The position numbers were made by a program, and so were the translations under genes. 64,000 nucleotides of DNA from Streptomyces sp. DHE7-1. GTDB taxonomy: Bacteria; Actinomycetota; Actinomycetes; Streptomycetales; Streptomycetaceae. Below are positions 29,398-38,264 of this stretch, one piece after another; the first letter of the stretch is position 1; the number at the start of each line of letters is the position of its first letter. The stretch is from positions 124,001 to 188,000 of the forward strand of contig JACJDG010000003.1 of assembly GCA_016432725.1 (NCBI GenBank), in the 5' to 3' direction. The notes under the pieces were generated by a model. That model searched no databases and was not told the DNA's origin. It saw nothing but the letters and a program-made list of their open reading frames with translations.

Positions 29398-30252
29398 TCA
29401 GGCGAAGTCGTATGGAGCCCAGTCGGCGATCCGGCGGTATCCGAGGCGTGTGTAGAGGGCGTTGCTGGTGGGATTGCCCGCGTCTGTGTAAAGCACGACC
29501 TCTGTCGCTCCTGCGGCGCGCGCGGCCCGGCTCACCTCGCTGGTGACGGCGGCTGCGTAGCCGTGTCCGCGGAGGTGAGCCGGGGTGTAGACGGGGTCGA
29601 CCCTGACCATGCCGGCGACCATCGGGTTCACGCCTGCCATGGAGACGGGGGTGCCGTCGGCGGTCTCCCAGAAGGTGTAGCTCTTCTCCGCGAAGCGGGT
29701 GCTGGCCCAGGAAGCGGCGTCGATGGTCACGGTTTCGCGAAGGTCAACCGCTAGTTCACGGCACCAGCGCATGAGCTGATCGTGGTCCCGCCGGCCCACC
29801 GGGCGACTGTGGCCGTCCGGGTGCGGGTTCGGCGGAGTGAGGGTGTCGAGGCGGTAGAGGTGCATCCGGACGCGGAGTGTCGGCGTCACGCCGGTATGCC
29901 GCTGCCAGGCTTCGGCGAAGGCGGTGGCCGTGTCGTGGTCAGCGGTGACGCCTGCGAGGGTGTGGCCGAGGCCGGTCAGATGAACAGCAAGGGTGTCGGC
30001 TTGCTCGGCGGAGAGCGGAGTGAGGGTCAGCCGGTGGGTCGGCGGGCGATAGAAGATGGCTTGGGTCTCGCCCGCTGACTCCAGTCGTCCGAAGAGGACG
30101 GAACCCGGGGTGAACGCGCCCGGTTGGGTCCGCCACTTGTGCAGTGTGGTGAGCGGCGTGTTGTGCAGCGCCGGCCGCGAGCGGAGAAAGCCTCCGGCGC
30201 GGGCGAGGAAGTCCTCGATGTCGTCGGTGAGGAACCAGGTGTCCGGGAGCAT
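29398..30252 (-). CDS. GNAT-family N-acetyltransferase
   Basis: A 284-residue protein with a poorly conserved N-terminal half (FGRLESAGETQAIFYRPPTH) and a C-terminal GNAT domain: VRVDPVYTPAHLRGHGYAAA (acetyl-CoA pyrophosphate loop RGHGYA), then VVLYTDAGNPTSNALYTRLG and YRRIADW. This two-part layout matches Streptomyces GNAT proteins of unknown substrate. Cytoplasmic. It lies tail-to-tail with the ribB-HAD pair, so it is not part of that operon. Confidence 0.88.
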   Translation of the reverse strand: MLPDTWFLTDDIEDFLARAGGFLRSRPALHNTPLTTLHKWRTQPGAFTPGSVLFGRLESAGETQAIFYRPPTHRLTLTPLSAEQADTLAVHLTGLGHTLAGVTADHDTATAFAEAWQRHTGVTPTLRVRMHLYRLDTLTPPNPHPDGHSRPVGRRDHDQLMRWCRELAVDLRETVTIDAASWASTRFAEKSYTFWETADGTPVSMAGVNPMVAGMVRVDPVYTPAHLRGHGYAAAVTSEVSRAARAAGATEVVLYTDAGNPTSNALYTRLGYRRIADWAPYDFA

Positions 30253-30497
30253 GCTTCATGATCCCGGATGTACTCGACCCGGTTCAACGCTGCACTTGGC
30301 GATACACCGTAGCCATGACCGGGCCGACACCTTCGAGTCTCGTGCCGGAGTGGCTCTGAGCTCTTCCCAGGCTGTGGCGCCACGCTCTCCGAGGGTGTCG
30401 CGCCGCCGGGGACGGTGACCGTGCTGTGCGGCGTCACGTCGCCGTCGCGAAGCGGCTTGGCCCTGCCCTCGGATCCCGGGCTCCTCGCGGTGTGTGT

Positions 30498-30839
30498 CTA
30501 CTTCCCCACGGTGATCTTTTCGTTGTCGAGGAGTGCGGTGTGCGTCGCGGCGGTGATGATCAACAGCACCATCAGGAATCCGGGCACAGGACTGTCGTCC
30601 TTCGGGTCCGGGCTGATCGCGAACGCCGCGGAGAACACAGCGATCTCCCCGACGACGTAGGTGATGGCCAGCCAGGGTTTGACAACACCCTTGACCGCAG
30701 CGACCACGAACGGGACCGCAGCGGCCAGTCCAGCGGAGACGATTGGCACCAGCGTCCACACGACCTTCGCGATGACGCTGCGGAACATGCGCGGGCGAAC
30801 AGGTGCCAGGGGCTGGTTGAAGTACGGGTTGGTGGCCAA
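30498..30839 (-). CDS. small membrane protein
   Basis: A 113-residue protein. The start is TTG with GAGGAG six bases upstream. The N terminus MATNPYFNQPLAPVRPRMF is followed by about three transmembrane segments (VVWTLVPIVSAGLAAAVPFV, then WLAITYVVGEIAVFSAAF, then VPGFLMVLLIITAATHTALL). The family is unknown to me; similar 'NPYF' proteins of Streptomyces are encoded near secreted or membrane loci. It stands alone. Confidence 0.7.
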   Translation of the reverse strand: MATNPYFNQPLAPVRPRMFRSVIAKVVWTLVPIVSAGLAAAVPFVVAAVKGVVKPWLAITYVVGEIAVFSAAFAISPDPKDDSPVPGFLMVLLIITAATHTALLDNEKITVGK

Positions 30840-31208
30840 AGTGCGCTCCTCTGCGACTCCCGAGTGTCAGGGCAGTTTGCTGTGATTGGGCCGGTCTGTC
30901 AGCCGTTTCGGGGGAAAAGGTGGTGCGACATCAGGCGGCGATGCCCTGCTCGGTTCAGATCGACTGCCCGAACCCAGTGCAGTGCTTCACCGGGGGCCGG
31001 CACTTTTACCGCCACCCACGTCGCTCGCATACGGGGTGGGGCCGGATCTCACGAGCGCGGCTCCATAGGGTCAGGCAGCAGCTGGCACATCGGCGTGTCC
31101 AGCCTGCGTCTCACTGTTGGGGTCGCTGCCGGGAGGCGGTGCTGCGCGGCGTGCGATCGCGCCGTAAAGCGGTAGACACTCCCCCGGAGCTGGGCGAGCA
31201 TCTCCGCG
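30840..31208. other. intergenic region
   Basis: No supported gene. It contains overlapping open frames of low coding quality up to the start of the acetyltransferase. Confidence 0.35.
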
Positions 31209-31757
31209 ATGAACAGCGAACCTCTCCCGATCCCCAAACGCGTCCGCTTCGTCGAGCTCAGCGAAAAGGCGCTGCGGACGCTTGCCAACGGTGACCTCGC
31301 CGGCGGCAGCGCCGAGACCGGGGTCGCCCTTGACGAACACTTCGTCTGCGACCGGGCCCGCTCGATCTTCGGCTATCGCGCCGACCAGCTCGCCAAGGAC
31401 CCTTCTGCCGCGCCCTGGATCACGCGTGCCGCGGTGTCCGAGCCGGACGGGGCCGTCGTCGGCGACGCCGGGTTCCACGGGCCGCCGGACGAGGCCGGCA
31501 TGGTCGAGGTCGGCTACACCGTCGTGCCCAGGTACCGCCGCCAGGGCTATGCCCGCGCCATGTTGACGGCGCTGCTCGTCAGGGCCGCCGCCGAACCCGG
31601 TGTCAGGACCGTGCGCGCCAGGATCGGATCGGACAACGCCGCTTCCCTCGCCTGCATCGATGGCTTCGGCTTCACGCGCGTCGGAGAGCAGGGGAACGAG
31701 CGCGACGGACTCACGATCATCTTCGAGGTCCCGGCGGACGCGATTCAGGCCGAGTAG
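31209..31757 (+). CDS. GNAT-family N-acetyltransferase (RimJ/RimL-like)
   Basis: A 182-residue GNAT enzyme: SEPDGAVVGDAGFHGPPDEA, MVEVGYTVVPRYRRQGYARA (acetyl-CoA binding loop RRQGYA), ARIGSDNAASLACIDGFGFT and VGEQGNERDGLTIIFEV. The order matches the ribosomal-protein-alanine acetyltransferase-like branch (Acetyltransf_3). Substrate not determinable. Cytoplasmic. No operon partner. Start ATG at 31209 (MNSEPLPIPKRVRFVELSEK); the ribosome site is weak. Confidence 0.88.
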   Translation: MNSEPLPIPKRVRFVELSEKALRTLANGDLAGGSAETGVALDEHFVCDRARSIFGYRADQLAKDPSAAPWITRAAVSEPDGAVVGDAGFHGPPDEAGMVEVGYTVVPRYRRQGYARAMLTALLVRAAAEPGVRTVRARIGSDNAASLACIDGFGFTRVGEQGNERDGLTIIFEVPADAIQAE

Positions 31758-31954
31758 CTTTTCAGCTTCGGCGGGCACGGTGATCGTCCCGGTCGGGCCG
31801 TGCCATGAGAAGGACAGCACAGGTTGGGTAGCTGCGAAGCTGGCCTGAGTCGGTGCGGCCTTGCCGAACCTGCCCTGTCCGGCATCTCACGCTGGTTTTC
31901 TCAATTTCCCCCAAGACCGCTAGGGCTTTATCCCCCACACCGGATGCCCATGTG

Positions 31955-32506
31955 CTACCTCTTCCGGACGCCGTCCAGACCAATGCGGTTGCCGTCATGA
32001 TGCCGACCGTCAGGCCTCGTCGCTCGGCGGCCAAGGGAAGCGAGGGCGAAGAGCAGTCCACCCGCCATGAAGAATGGCTCGTACAGGAGGGTCGAGAATT
32101 TACTCATCGCGTCGAGATCGGTGCTCGTCCGAGTACCAGCGGCCAGGGCCGCCCAGTCCGGGATGGACGGCGCAGCGTGGAGGAGCAGCAGTGCGGCAAC
32201 GCCTAAGAGGCCGGCGGTGAGCAGTCTGGCCGGCAGCCGTGCGCCCCAGTCCAGGTGAAGTGCCAGGGCCAGCGCAGCAGCTAGGGCGCAGAGGGGGACA
32301 GCAAGGATGTCGATGACGAGGAGCGGCGTGTTGCCGCGTATGGAGAGCCCGGACGGCAGACCGAACCGGCCGCCGCACAGCCAGTACAGATGGACCAGAG
32401 AGAAGACGGTAGCCCAGGTGGCCGCTGCATAGGCAGCGACGCGGAAGGTCGATCGGGAATGAGCGGCGGCACGGGAGTCCACAGCAGCACGGGTCTCGTT
32501 GTTCAT
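31955..32506 (-). CDS. DUF3995-like integral membrane protein
   Basis: A 183-residue protein with four predicted transmembrane helices: AAYAAATWATVFSLVHLYWL, TPLLVIDILAVPLCALAAAL, LLTAGLLGVAALLLLHAAPS and LLYEPFFMAGGLLFALASLG. The W-x-HLYWLCGGRFGLP stretch resembles DUF3995 proteins. I choose ATG 32506 (MNNETRAAVDSRAAAHSR). Function unknown; it stands alone. Confidence 0.75.
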   Translation of the reverse strand: MNNETRAAVDSRAAAHSRSTFRVAAYAAATWATVFSLVHLYWLCGGRFGLPSGLSIRGNTPLLVIDILAVPLCALAAALALALHLDWGARLPARLLTAGLLGVAALLLLHAAPSIPDWAALAAGTRTSTDLDAMSKFSTLLYEPFFMAGGLLFALASLGRRATRPDGRHHDGNRIGLDGVRKR

Positions 32507-33097
32507 ATGGCTCACCCTCACCGATCGCGCGCGCCCCGCGCATCATCCGGTTGGGCAGTCCCGATCCACTGTCAGGAGGAGTAGGACTCATTCTGGAGGT
32601 CCACAACTTCGGGCAGCGCGGGCGCACTGGCCTAGCCGCGCGAGAACCTCCATGTGGGGTGATCGGTTCAGCTCATGCGCCGGGAGTAGCTCAGGACTTG
32701 TGGATCGGCCTGACGGCAGGAGGAGCACCTTCCCGATGGATCAACCGATTGGTCATCGAGATTGCTCTGCCGCGAGATCATGGCAGCGCCGGACTACAGG
32801 AGGCCGCACGCAGCGGTGGCGGCTTCAACCCTCCTGACCACCGCCCGGCCCTGATCTGGATCCTCTTCCACATGCTGAGCAGCACCGGCCGAAACAAACC
32901 ACGTACTCCACATGGGTGGGGGCCGCACCGTCACGAACACCCGCTCCCCAAGCCGGTGAACGTTCCCGGTCAGAGCACTGGCGCCGCATCCTCCGCGGCC
33001 CGTTGCCCCGCGCTGAGAACACCGTCATCGCCCTGCCTGGCATCACCGTGGCGCGGCCAGTCGCGTGGCTGAATCGCGTTGACCGCGCCACAGTCCG
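32507..33097. other. intergenic region
   Basis: About 0.6 kb. A frame at 32551-33072 (+) stays open but shows no family resemblance, poor codon-position bias and no ribosome site. I do not support a gene here. Confidence 0.35.
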
Positions 33098-33822
33098 TCA
33101 ATGCCGGCAGGACGGCCGGACGCTGAGCAGCTCGGTCCGCAGCATGGGCGTGCCGTCGACAGGCGCCGGGTCCTGGGCAGTTGGTTCGATACCGCCGGCA
33201 GCGATCTTGTCCAGCGTCTGCAGGCCGGCGGCACCGACCGTACCGAAGACCGTGTAGTTCGGTCGCAGCGCGGAGTCGCCGTAGACGACGAAGAATTGCG
33301 AACCATTCGTGTCGGGACCGGCGTTGGCCATTGCCAGCAAGCCGCGCCCGTACAGGCGACGGACGCCGGTCGGATCGCTCGGTGCCGGCGGCAGGTCAAC
33401 CGGCAGCTCGTCCTTGTACTTGTACCCCGGCCCACCTTCGCCAGTGCCCGTCGGATCGCCACACTGCAGGACCTTCAACGTCGGATACGCCGTCAGCCGA
33501 TGGCACACCGTACGGTCGTAGAACCGATGCCGTGCCAGATGCACGAAGCTCTGGGCGGTGCACGGCGCCTTCGCCCGGTCCAGACGTAGTGGGAGCGAGC
33601 CCTGGCTGGTCCGGACAGTCACGTCGACCATGCCGTGGCTGGGGGTACGTCGCGGATCGGGCGGCAGGGGAACCGGTCGCGCCGCCGGCTCGTCCGGGGT
33701 CTGGGTGTACTGGCAAGGACCATGCGTGGTTCGTGGCGGAGCATCGGAAGCGGAGGCGGTGGTGCTGCCCCGGACACGACCAACGCGGCCGCCGCCCATG
33801 CGGTTACGAGCGCTCGGTTCAT
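33098..33822 (-). CDS. secreted cyclophilin-type peptidyl-prolyl isomerase, one apparent frameshift
   Basis: ATG at 33822 follows GGAGGG. The N terminus is a signal sequence (MNRALVTAWAAAALVVSG). One G is missing at 33768-33771, after which the frame continues STTASASDAPPRTTHGPCQY and a Pro-rich linker. The isomerase domain includes VTVRTSQGSLPLRLDRAKAP, FYDRTVCHRL, LQCGDPTGTGEGGPGYKYKD, GLLAMANAGPDTNGSQFFV and TVFGTVGAAGLQTLDKIAAG. The usual FHRVI region reads VCHRLTAYPTLKVLQCGD, as in Streptomyces secreted cyclophilins. It likely helps fold exported proteins. Length about 241 residues. Confidence 0.85.
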
Positions 33823-34172
33823 CTTGCACACCCTCCAGAAGATCGCCAGATTTCGGAGCGGTCGCAGTCTAGGGCGCGGCCTGACGGGCGAGAACCCGCC
33901 CGCCAGCCACATCAAGCCAACCTAGGGCCGGTGGTGGCCATCGGGTCTTCGCTTCACCGGCTCCGGGAGCGGGACGAGCAGCAGGCCCGGGCCGCCGATG
34001 CAGCCGTCGAGCGGACCCGGCCTGCTGCTGGAGTACAGCCGGTGGCCCGCCGCAGTCAGGCGTGGGTGGCTGGATGAGAAGCGGTGCGCGCTCTCGCATG
34101 GTCCTGGCTGTCGACCACGCAGGACTCACCGCCGGCCCGATCGGCTCCATGAGCGACGCCAGCAAGCAGGAG
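33823..34172. other. intergenic region
   Basis: No supported gene between the cyclophilin promoter side and the STAS gene. Confidence 0.4.
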
Positions 34173-34490
34173 TCAGTCCGTCTGGGACGCGGCGTCCTCC
34201 ACTGTCGGCCGTACGACCAGGACTGTGTCGGCTCCTGTGATCTCCAGCAGTCGTCGGAGCTGGGCACTCGGTGCGGCTATGCGCAGGTCGATCGCGCGGT
34301 GGGTGTGCAGCAGCAGGTTCAGCATGGTCGAGTCCGCGAACGTGACACCAGAGGTTTCCAGGACCACCGGAGAAGATGCCGAGGCGGCCGTTTCCAGCAT
34401 CGCGGACAACGGCGCGAGGGAGTCCAGGTCATAGGCACCCTGCGCCACGATCACGAGGGCTCCCTGTAGCTCGTATGACTCCACTTCCAT
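34173..34490 (-). CDS. STAS-domain anti-anti-sigma factor-like protein
   Basis: A 105-residue protein: ESYELQGALVIVAQGAYDLD, then VVLETSGVTFADSTMLNLLL and LLEITGADTVLVVRPTVEDA. This is the single-domain SpoIIAA/RsbV fold, with Ser in ADSTML at the usual phosphorylation position. AGGAG precedes ATG 34490. Such proteins free sigma factors by binding RsbW-type kinases, but no kinase or SigB-type gene is adjacent. The ECF sigma gene at 35579 is controlled differently, so a link is unproven. Confidence 0.85.
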   Translation of the reverse strand: MEVESYELQGALVIVAQGAYDLDSLAPLSAMLETAASASSPVVLETSGVTFADSTMLNLLLHTHRAIDLRIAAPSAQLRRLLEITGADTVLVVRPTVEDAASQTD

Positions 34491-34683
34491 GTGCTCCTAA
34501 TCTGATTTTCAGTCCCGTATCAGTCGCGGCCGACGAATGCAGAAGCGTCAGCGGCTGCGATCAAGGGACGCCGCCGGGGGCGGACGAAACGTCGACGGAT
34601 CGCGCGCTTGCGGCGGTTGAGCGTGCGGATTGCGCCGGGTCTCAACGAGCGCGGTGCCGTTCTGGCGCGGTTCGAGGTAGGGG

Positions 34684-35493
34684 TCAGGGGCGGTTCCGGC
34701 TGCCCTCCTTGCTGCCGTTCTCCGGACTGTTCCCGGCCGTCGGTTGCACGTCGCCGGCGTCGGCCCCGATCGAGCCGTTGCCGGGTTGGGCGCTGTGCGC
34801 TCCTGAGCTGTGTTTGCGCCCTCCGGTGTGTTCACCGGGTCGATCCGGACCGGCGGGCTTGTTCGGTGCGCTCCTCTCCCCCGTCAGTTGCTCGGCGCAG
34901 TACGCGGCGACCCTGTTCCTGCCGCCTGCTGCCGTGCTGAGGTGACGCAGGGCCGTTTCGTCGGGTGTGGCGTCGTGCTTCTGGGCCTGCTGATAGTTGC
35001 GGCAGTACGACCTCATGGTGCGGGTCTGCGTGGAGCTGTCCGCTGGTCGGGATCTGCCGGAGGGCAGAGAGGTGGCCGCATCGGCCGGCTGTGGGGAGGC
35101 GGCCGCCGATGGTGACGTCGTTGCTTCGTTCGTGCCGGCGCCTCCTGCGGAGTGGATGGCCGCGACTGCAACACCGCCGAGAGCAAGGCTGGCGAGCACC
35201 GCGCCGAAGGTGGCTCGGATCGAGCGTCGCGAGTGCCTCGCCGCCGGTGGACGCCAGTCGTCCTGGCGCCGTGTCCGTGCGCGGGGCGCGTCCGGTCCGT
35301 GGTTGGAGGCACGGAAGGCGGAGAGTGCCCGCTGTTCGGCCTCGGGGGCGATGTGTCGGGCACGCAGGGTGGCGGCCAGCAGTACGTGCAGAGCGATGGA
35401 GTCCTGCTGGTCCTGCGAGTCGGGCAGGACGCCGTCATGATGGGCGTGTCGGTGACGGACTGGGACTCCGTCGCCGCTCAGTGGTTCACCCAT
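34684..35493 (-). CDS. membrane-anchored partner of the ECF sigma factor (anti-sigma-like)
   Basis: A 269-residue protein. The N-terminal roughly 95 residues are cytoplasmic (SIALHVLLAATLRARHIAPE, then RALSAFRASN), followed by one transmembrane helix (FGAVLASLALGGVAVAAIHS). The extracellular part holds TRTMRSYCRNYQQAQKHDAT and AAGGRNRVAAYCAEQLTGE, two conserved Cys, then a Pro/Gly/Ser-rich tail. It follows the ECF sigma gene by 85 nt on the same strand. The layout fits a transmembrane anti-sigma factor, though no HxxxCxxC zinc motif is seen. The helical cytoplasmic part may contact sigma. Confidence 0.7.
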   Translation of the reverse strand: MGEPLSGDGVPVRHRHAHHDGVLPDSQDQQDSIALHVLLAATLRARHIAPEAEQRALSAFRASNHGPDAPRARTRRQDDWRPPAARHSRRSIRATFGAVLASLALGGVAVAAIHSAGGAGTNEATTSPSAAASPQPADAATSLPSGRSRPADSSTQTRTMRSYCRNYQQAQKHDATPDETALRHLSTAAGGRNRVAAYCAEQLTGERSAPNKPAGPDRPGEHTGGRKHSSGAHSAQPGNGSIGADAGDVQPTAGNSPENGSKEGSRNRP

Positions 35494-35578
35494 GTCAGCT
35501 TCCGCTCCTGTTCAACCGTTTCGAAGCAGGCACTGGCCCCTGATGTGGGCCGGCGGCTCGCTGTTGCTCCTGCGTCCT

Positions 35579-36184
35579 TCATGTCGACTCCCCCAGCGTT
35601 CGGCACGCCCCGTTCGTCACACTTTTGTCAGCTGCGGGGTCGACGCCCAGCTGGCGGGCGAGGCGTTTGAGACCTCTGTGGGCGGCCGTTCGTACCGCTC
35701 CCGGGCGCTTGCCGAGGACGCGTGCGGCTGCGGGGCCGTCCAGCCCGACGACGACGCGCAGGAGCACGGCTTCGGCCTGGTCCTGTGGCAAGCCGCGCAG
35801 GAGTTCCAGGGCCTGCTCGGTGGAAAGAGACTCCAGCGCCTGGTCGTGCGTGTCGTGCGGTCCGGGCAGGTGCAGGAGGTCGTGTTCGGTGCCGGCGGCT
35901 TGCGGGCGTACGCGCTGGCGGCGCAGGTGGTCCAGGGCTCGGTGCCGTGCAATGGTCGCGGTCCAGCCGCGGAATCCGGCGCCGTCGCCCTTGAAGCGTC
36001 CGAGGTCGCGGGCTATCTCGAGCCAGGCGTCGGAGGCCACGTCCTCCGCGTCCTCACCGACGAGTCCGCGCAGGTAGCCCAGCAGGCCTGGCTGTACAAG
36101 CCGGTAGGCCACCGTGAATGCGGCTTCATCGCCGTGCTGGGCCCGCGCGACGGCCGCGCCCAATTCCCCGTCGTATGCCCGCAT
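35579..36184 (-). CDS. ECF RNA polymerase sigma factor
   Basis: About 201 residues from ATG 36184 (MRAYDGELGAAVARAQHGDE); an in-frame ATG 66 nt earlier (MKFAMNPVRTRTVLG) is possible. Region 2: AYRLVQPGLLGYLRGLVGED, AEDVASDAWLEIARDLGRFK, GFRGWTATIARHRALDHLRR. Region 4: LLRGLPQDQAEAVLLRVVVG, then VLGKRPGAVRTAAHRGLKRL. It is followed by a membrane protein that is probably its regulator. A typical extracytoplasmic-function pair. Confidence 0.9.
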   Translation of the reverse strand: MRAYDGELGAAVARAQHGDEAAFTVAYRLVQPGLLGYLRGLVGEDAEDVASDAWLEIARDLGRFKGDGAGFRGWTATIARHRALDHLRRQRVRPQAAGTEHDLLHLPGPHDTHDQALESLSTEQALELLRGLPQDQAEAVLLRVVVGLDGPAAARVLGKRPGAVRTAAHRGLKRLARQLGVDPAADKSVTNGACRTLGEST

Positions 36185-36284
36185 GCGCCGGGGTTGTCGT
36201 GCCTGGCCCAAGACTGTCCTCGTTCGTACCGGGTTCATGGCGAATTTCACTTGCCCGCCCCGCTCCGGTCGCGTCGACGGTCCT

Positions 36285-36887
36285 ATAAGGAACAGCGTTG
36301 ATCATCACACAAGTGTCACAACGCAGCTGTGGCCTTCACGCTTCACCCGTCCCGTCCATGCAGACACCGGAGCTCGAGGAAGCCGGCCGGGCCGCAAAGA
36401 TGCATGCCGTCTCGGAGATGCCCACAGGCCGCTCCCGACGTCTCGGAGGTCTACTGACGCCGGTGCGCCGGCCGACAGCGATCGACGGCCGCCGACGGCG
36501 CCCGGTGACGTTTCGCGCCGCCTCTGCGCTGGCCAAGTACCAGGTTGTACCGGGCAGACCAGAGCTCACACCCGCCGGCTCCCGGCACCGCCGGCTCCCT
36601 TGCCGTGCCGCTTGTCACTCCCCCGAGGGCGGCACGTCGAAAGGGGTGGCGGTCGGGAACCCGTCCACTGCACGGGTTCCCGACCGCCCTGCACACATCA
36701 GGTCGCACCCGGCAAGCGGAGCCGGGTTCGCCCTACTCCCCCGGCCTCACCAAAAGCGGCTCAGTCCGTCCCCGCGGCGCCTGCTGACGGCCCACATGCC
36801 ACAAAAGACCCGAGGGCGCGTTTGGGGCGAACCGCCCGTGTACCGCGCTCACGTGATACTTGGGCGCGTCGGCGCGCTCCTTGAGGC
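36285..36887. other. intergenic region with a strong orphan hairpin
   Basis: A 0.6-kb gap between the divergently transcribed sigma gene and the next gene. No gene supported. It contains the 17-bp hairpin listed separately. Confidence 0.45.
36648..36688. terminator. 17-bp perfect hairpin without an adjacent gene
   Basis: Perfect complementarity between 36648-36664 (GGCGGTCGGGAACCCGT) and 36672-36688, with a 7-nt loop. It has the form of a strong transcription terminator, but both neighbouring genes read away from it. A transcript must approach from within the gap, or the hairpin ended a gene now lost, or it is a structured RNA. Confidence 0.55.
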
Positions 36888-37382
36888 ATGAGTGGAAACC
36901 TGCATCTGCATGCTGTGCCGTCCTCGGCTTTGCGCAACAGTGGCACCTGGCTGGAGCGTCAGTTTCTCGACCACGCCGTGGCTGAGCGGTACCGGCCCAG
37001 CCGGTACCGCGCTCAGGTACTGGACGAGCGCTACCGGGACCAGGAGCGCATTTACATCAGCGCTCGCTCATGCTGTGCCGAGGGCCTGCCTGAGACCCAC
37101 GTGGTACTCGGCGGCCGACAGGTGGCGCGCTCCGGTCGGAACACGCCGCGACTCCTGGTACTGACCGCGGGTCAAGCCCGTCACGTGGCTCGCTTTCTGA
37201 GCGCGACCGACTTCCCCGCCCTTTGGGCCTCCGCCCGCGGTGAGCTGCTGCCTCGCTACGGCGGCACGGCCGCGGAGCCCGAGACCCGGGAGGCGTTCGC
37301 TGGGGCGCACAAGGCTCTGCGGGCGTTCTACACCCAGACGGCAGAGGAGGGATATGCGGTGGTGAAGCGGCTGTCAGCGTGA
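36888..37382 (+). CDS. DUF1877-like protein
   Basis: 164 residues: MSGNLHLHAVPSSALRNSGT, WLERQFLDHAVAERYR, RDQERIYISARSCCAEGLPE, THVVLGGRQV, LLVLTAGQARHVARFLSATD and GAHKALRAFYTQTAEEGYAV. The order (short N-terminal strand, helical middle, C-terminal helix after FPALW) resembles DUF1877/YfbM proteins. No signal or membrane segment. Function unknown. It lies upstream of the matAB pair on the same strand but 158 nt away. Confidence 0.7.
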   Translation: MSGNLHLHAVPSSALRNSGTWLERQFLDHAVAERYRPSRYRAQVLDERYRDQERIYISARSCCAEGLPETHVVLGGRQVARSGRNTPRLLVLTAGQARHVARFLSATDFPALWASARGELLPRYGGTAAEPETREAFAGAHKALRAFYTQTAEEGYAVVKRLSA

Positions 37383-37539
37383 AGCGTATTTCGAAGCGTT
37401 CGCTCACCTATAGAACCAATCACCGTTCTCGCCGGATTTATCTCCGACGGCGGGGACGAGGTGTAACACTTCTGGCCGCACGCGCTCTGTCCGCATGGGC
37501 GACCAGGTCGGCCGCCCCGCGACAAAGGGACACGACTCG

Positions 37540-38264
37540 GTGCAGCAGACAGACCAAAGCGGAACAGGGTACGGCGAGGATCCGCACGCGGGCCACGGGT
37601 ACGGGTACGGGTACGGGTACGAATACCCCCACGGCCACGAGAACACGATGGGCGTCGCCACGCAGTACCCTCCGGCATCCTGGGGCGATCAACCCGCGAG
37701 TTGGGCCCACCCCACGAGCCCCCTGCGTTGGCGTGGGACGTTCTGCACGGTGCCGTCCTCACCACGCAACTGCCGGTGTGCGATCCGGACAGCCAAACCT
37801 CACCGGAACCGGACGCACGTCCAAGTCAGTCCGTCACTCCCGTCTTCGTCGATACTTCGGGGAAACGCGCGCGTCGCGTGCTGCGCACCACCTGGCTGCT
37901 GGTGACTCCCGCTGTCGGCTACGTCGCCCTGCTGACCAGCTCGCTGCTGGGCGGCCCCACGATCAGTGCTCCGTTCGTCCCGAGAACACACCCCGCGGAT
38001 CCCGCCTCGACCCACGTGAGCACGGCCCCTCCCACGTCCGGCGACGCGAGGAGCGCGGAACCGGCTGCCGCGCACAAGAACACCGCCACCGACGTGCCGT
38101 CTGCTGCCACCCCCTCCCGGACATCGGCCACCGCCACCGCCACCGCCCCGGCAACAACCTCTCGTACCCCTCCCACGCCTACCGAGACCTTCACCCAGGC
38201 CTCGGCCCCCGCCCCGTCCACCAAGGGCCGCGCCCTCGGCTCGTCCCACCGCCCCTCGAAGTGA
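37540..38264 (+). CDS. matA: MatA-like membrane protein, one apparent frameshift
   Basis: From GTG 37540 (VQQTDQSGTGYGEDPHAGH) through a Gly-Tyr repeat. After one missing C at 37710-37713 it continues PALAWDVLHGAVLTTQLPVC and QSVTPVFVDTSGKRARRVLR. A transmembrane segment follows (TTWLLVTPAVGYVALLTSSL), then a long Ala/Thr/Pro-rich extracellular tail. Its position directly before, and overlapping, a deacetylase-glycosyltransferase gene fits MatA of the Streptomyces matAB aggregation locus. An upstream ATG (37495) is possible. It probably assists export or assembly of the matB-made polymer. Confidence 0.65.
37597..37620 (+). repeat. (GGGTAC)4 tandem repeat in matA
   Basis: Four perfect copies of the hexamer encode alternating Gly-Tyr near the MatA N terminus. 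Because the unit is six bases, slippage would change repeat number in frame. Confidence 0.8.

Noticed and set aside
32551..33072. 173-codon plus-strand ORF
   Set aside because: No ribosome-binding site, no recognisable motif and weak codon-position bias.
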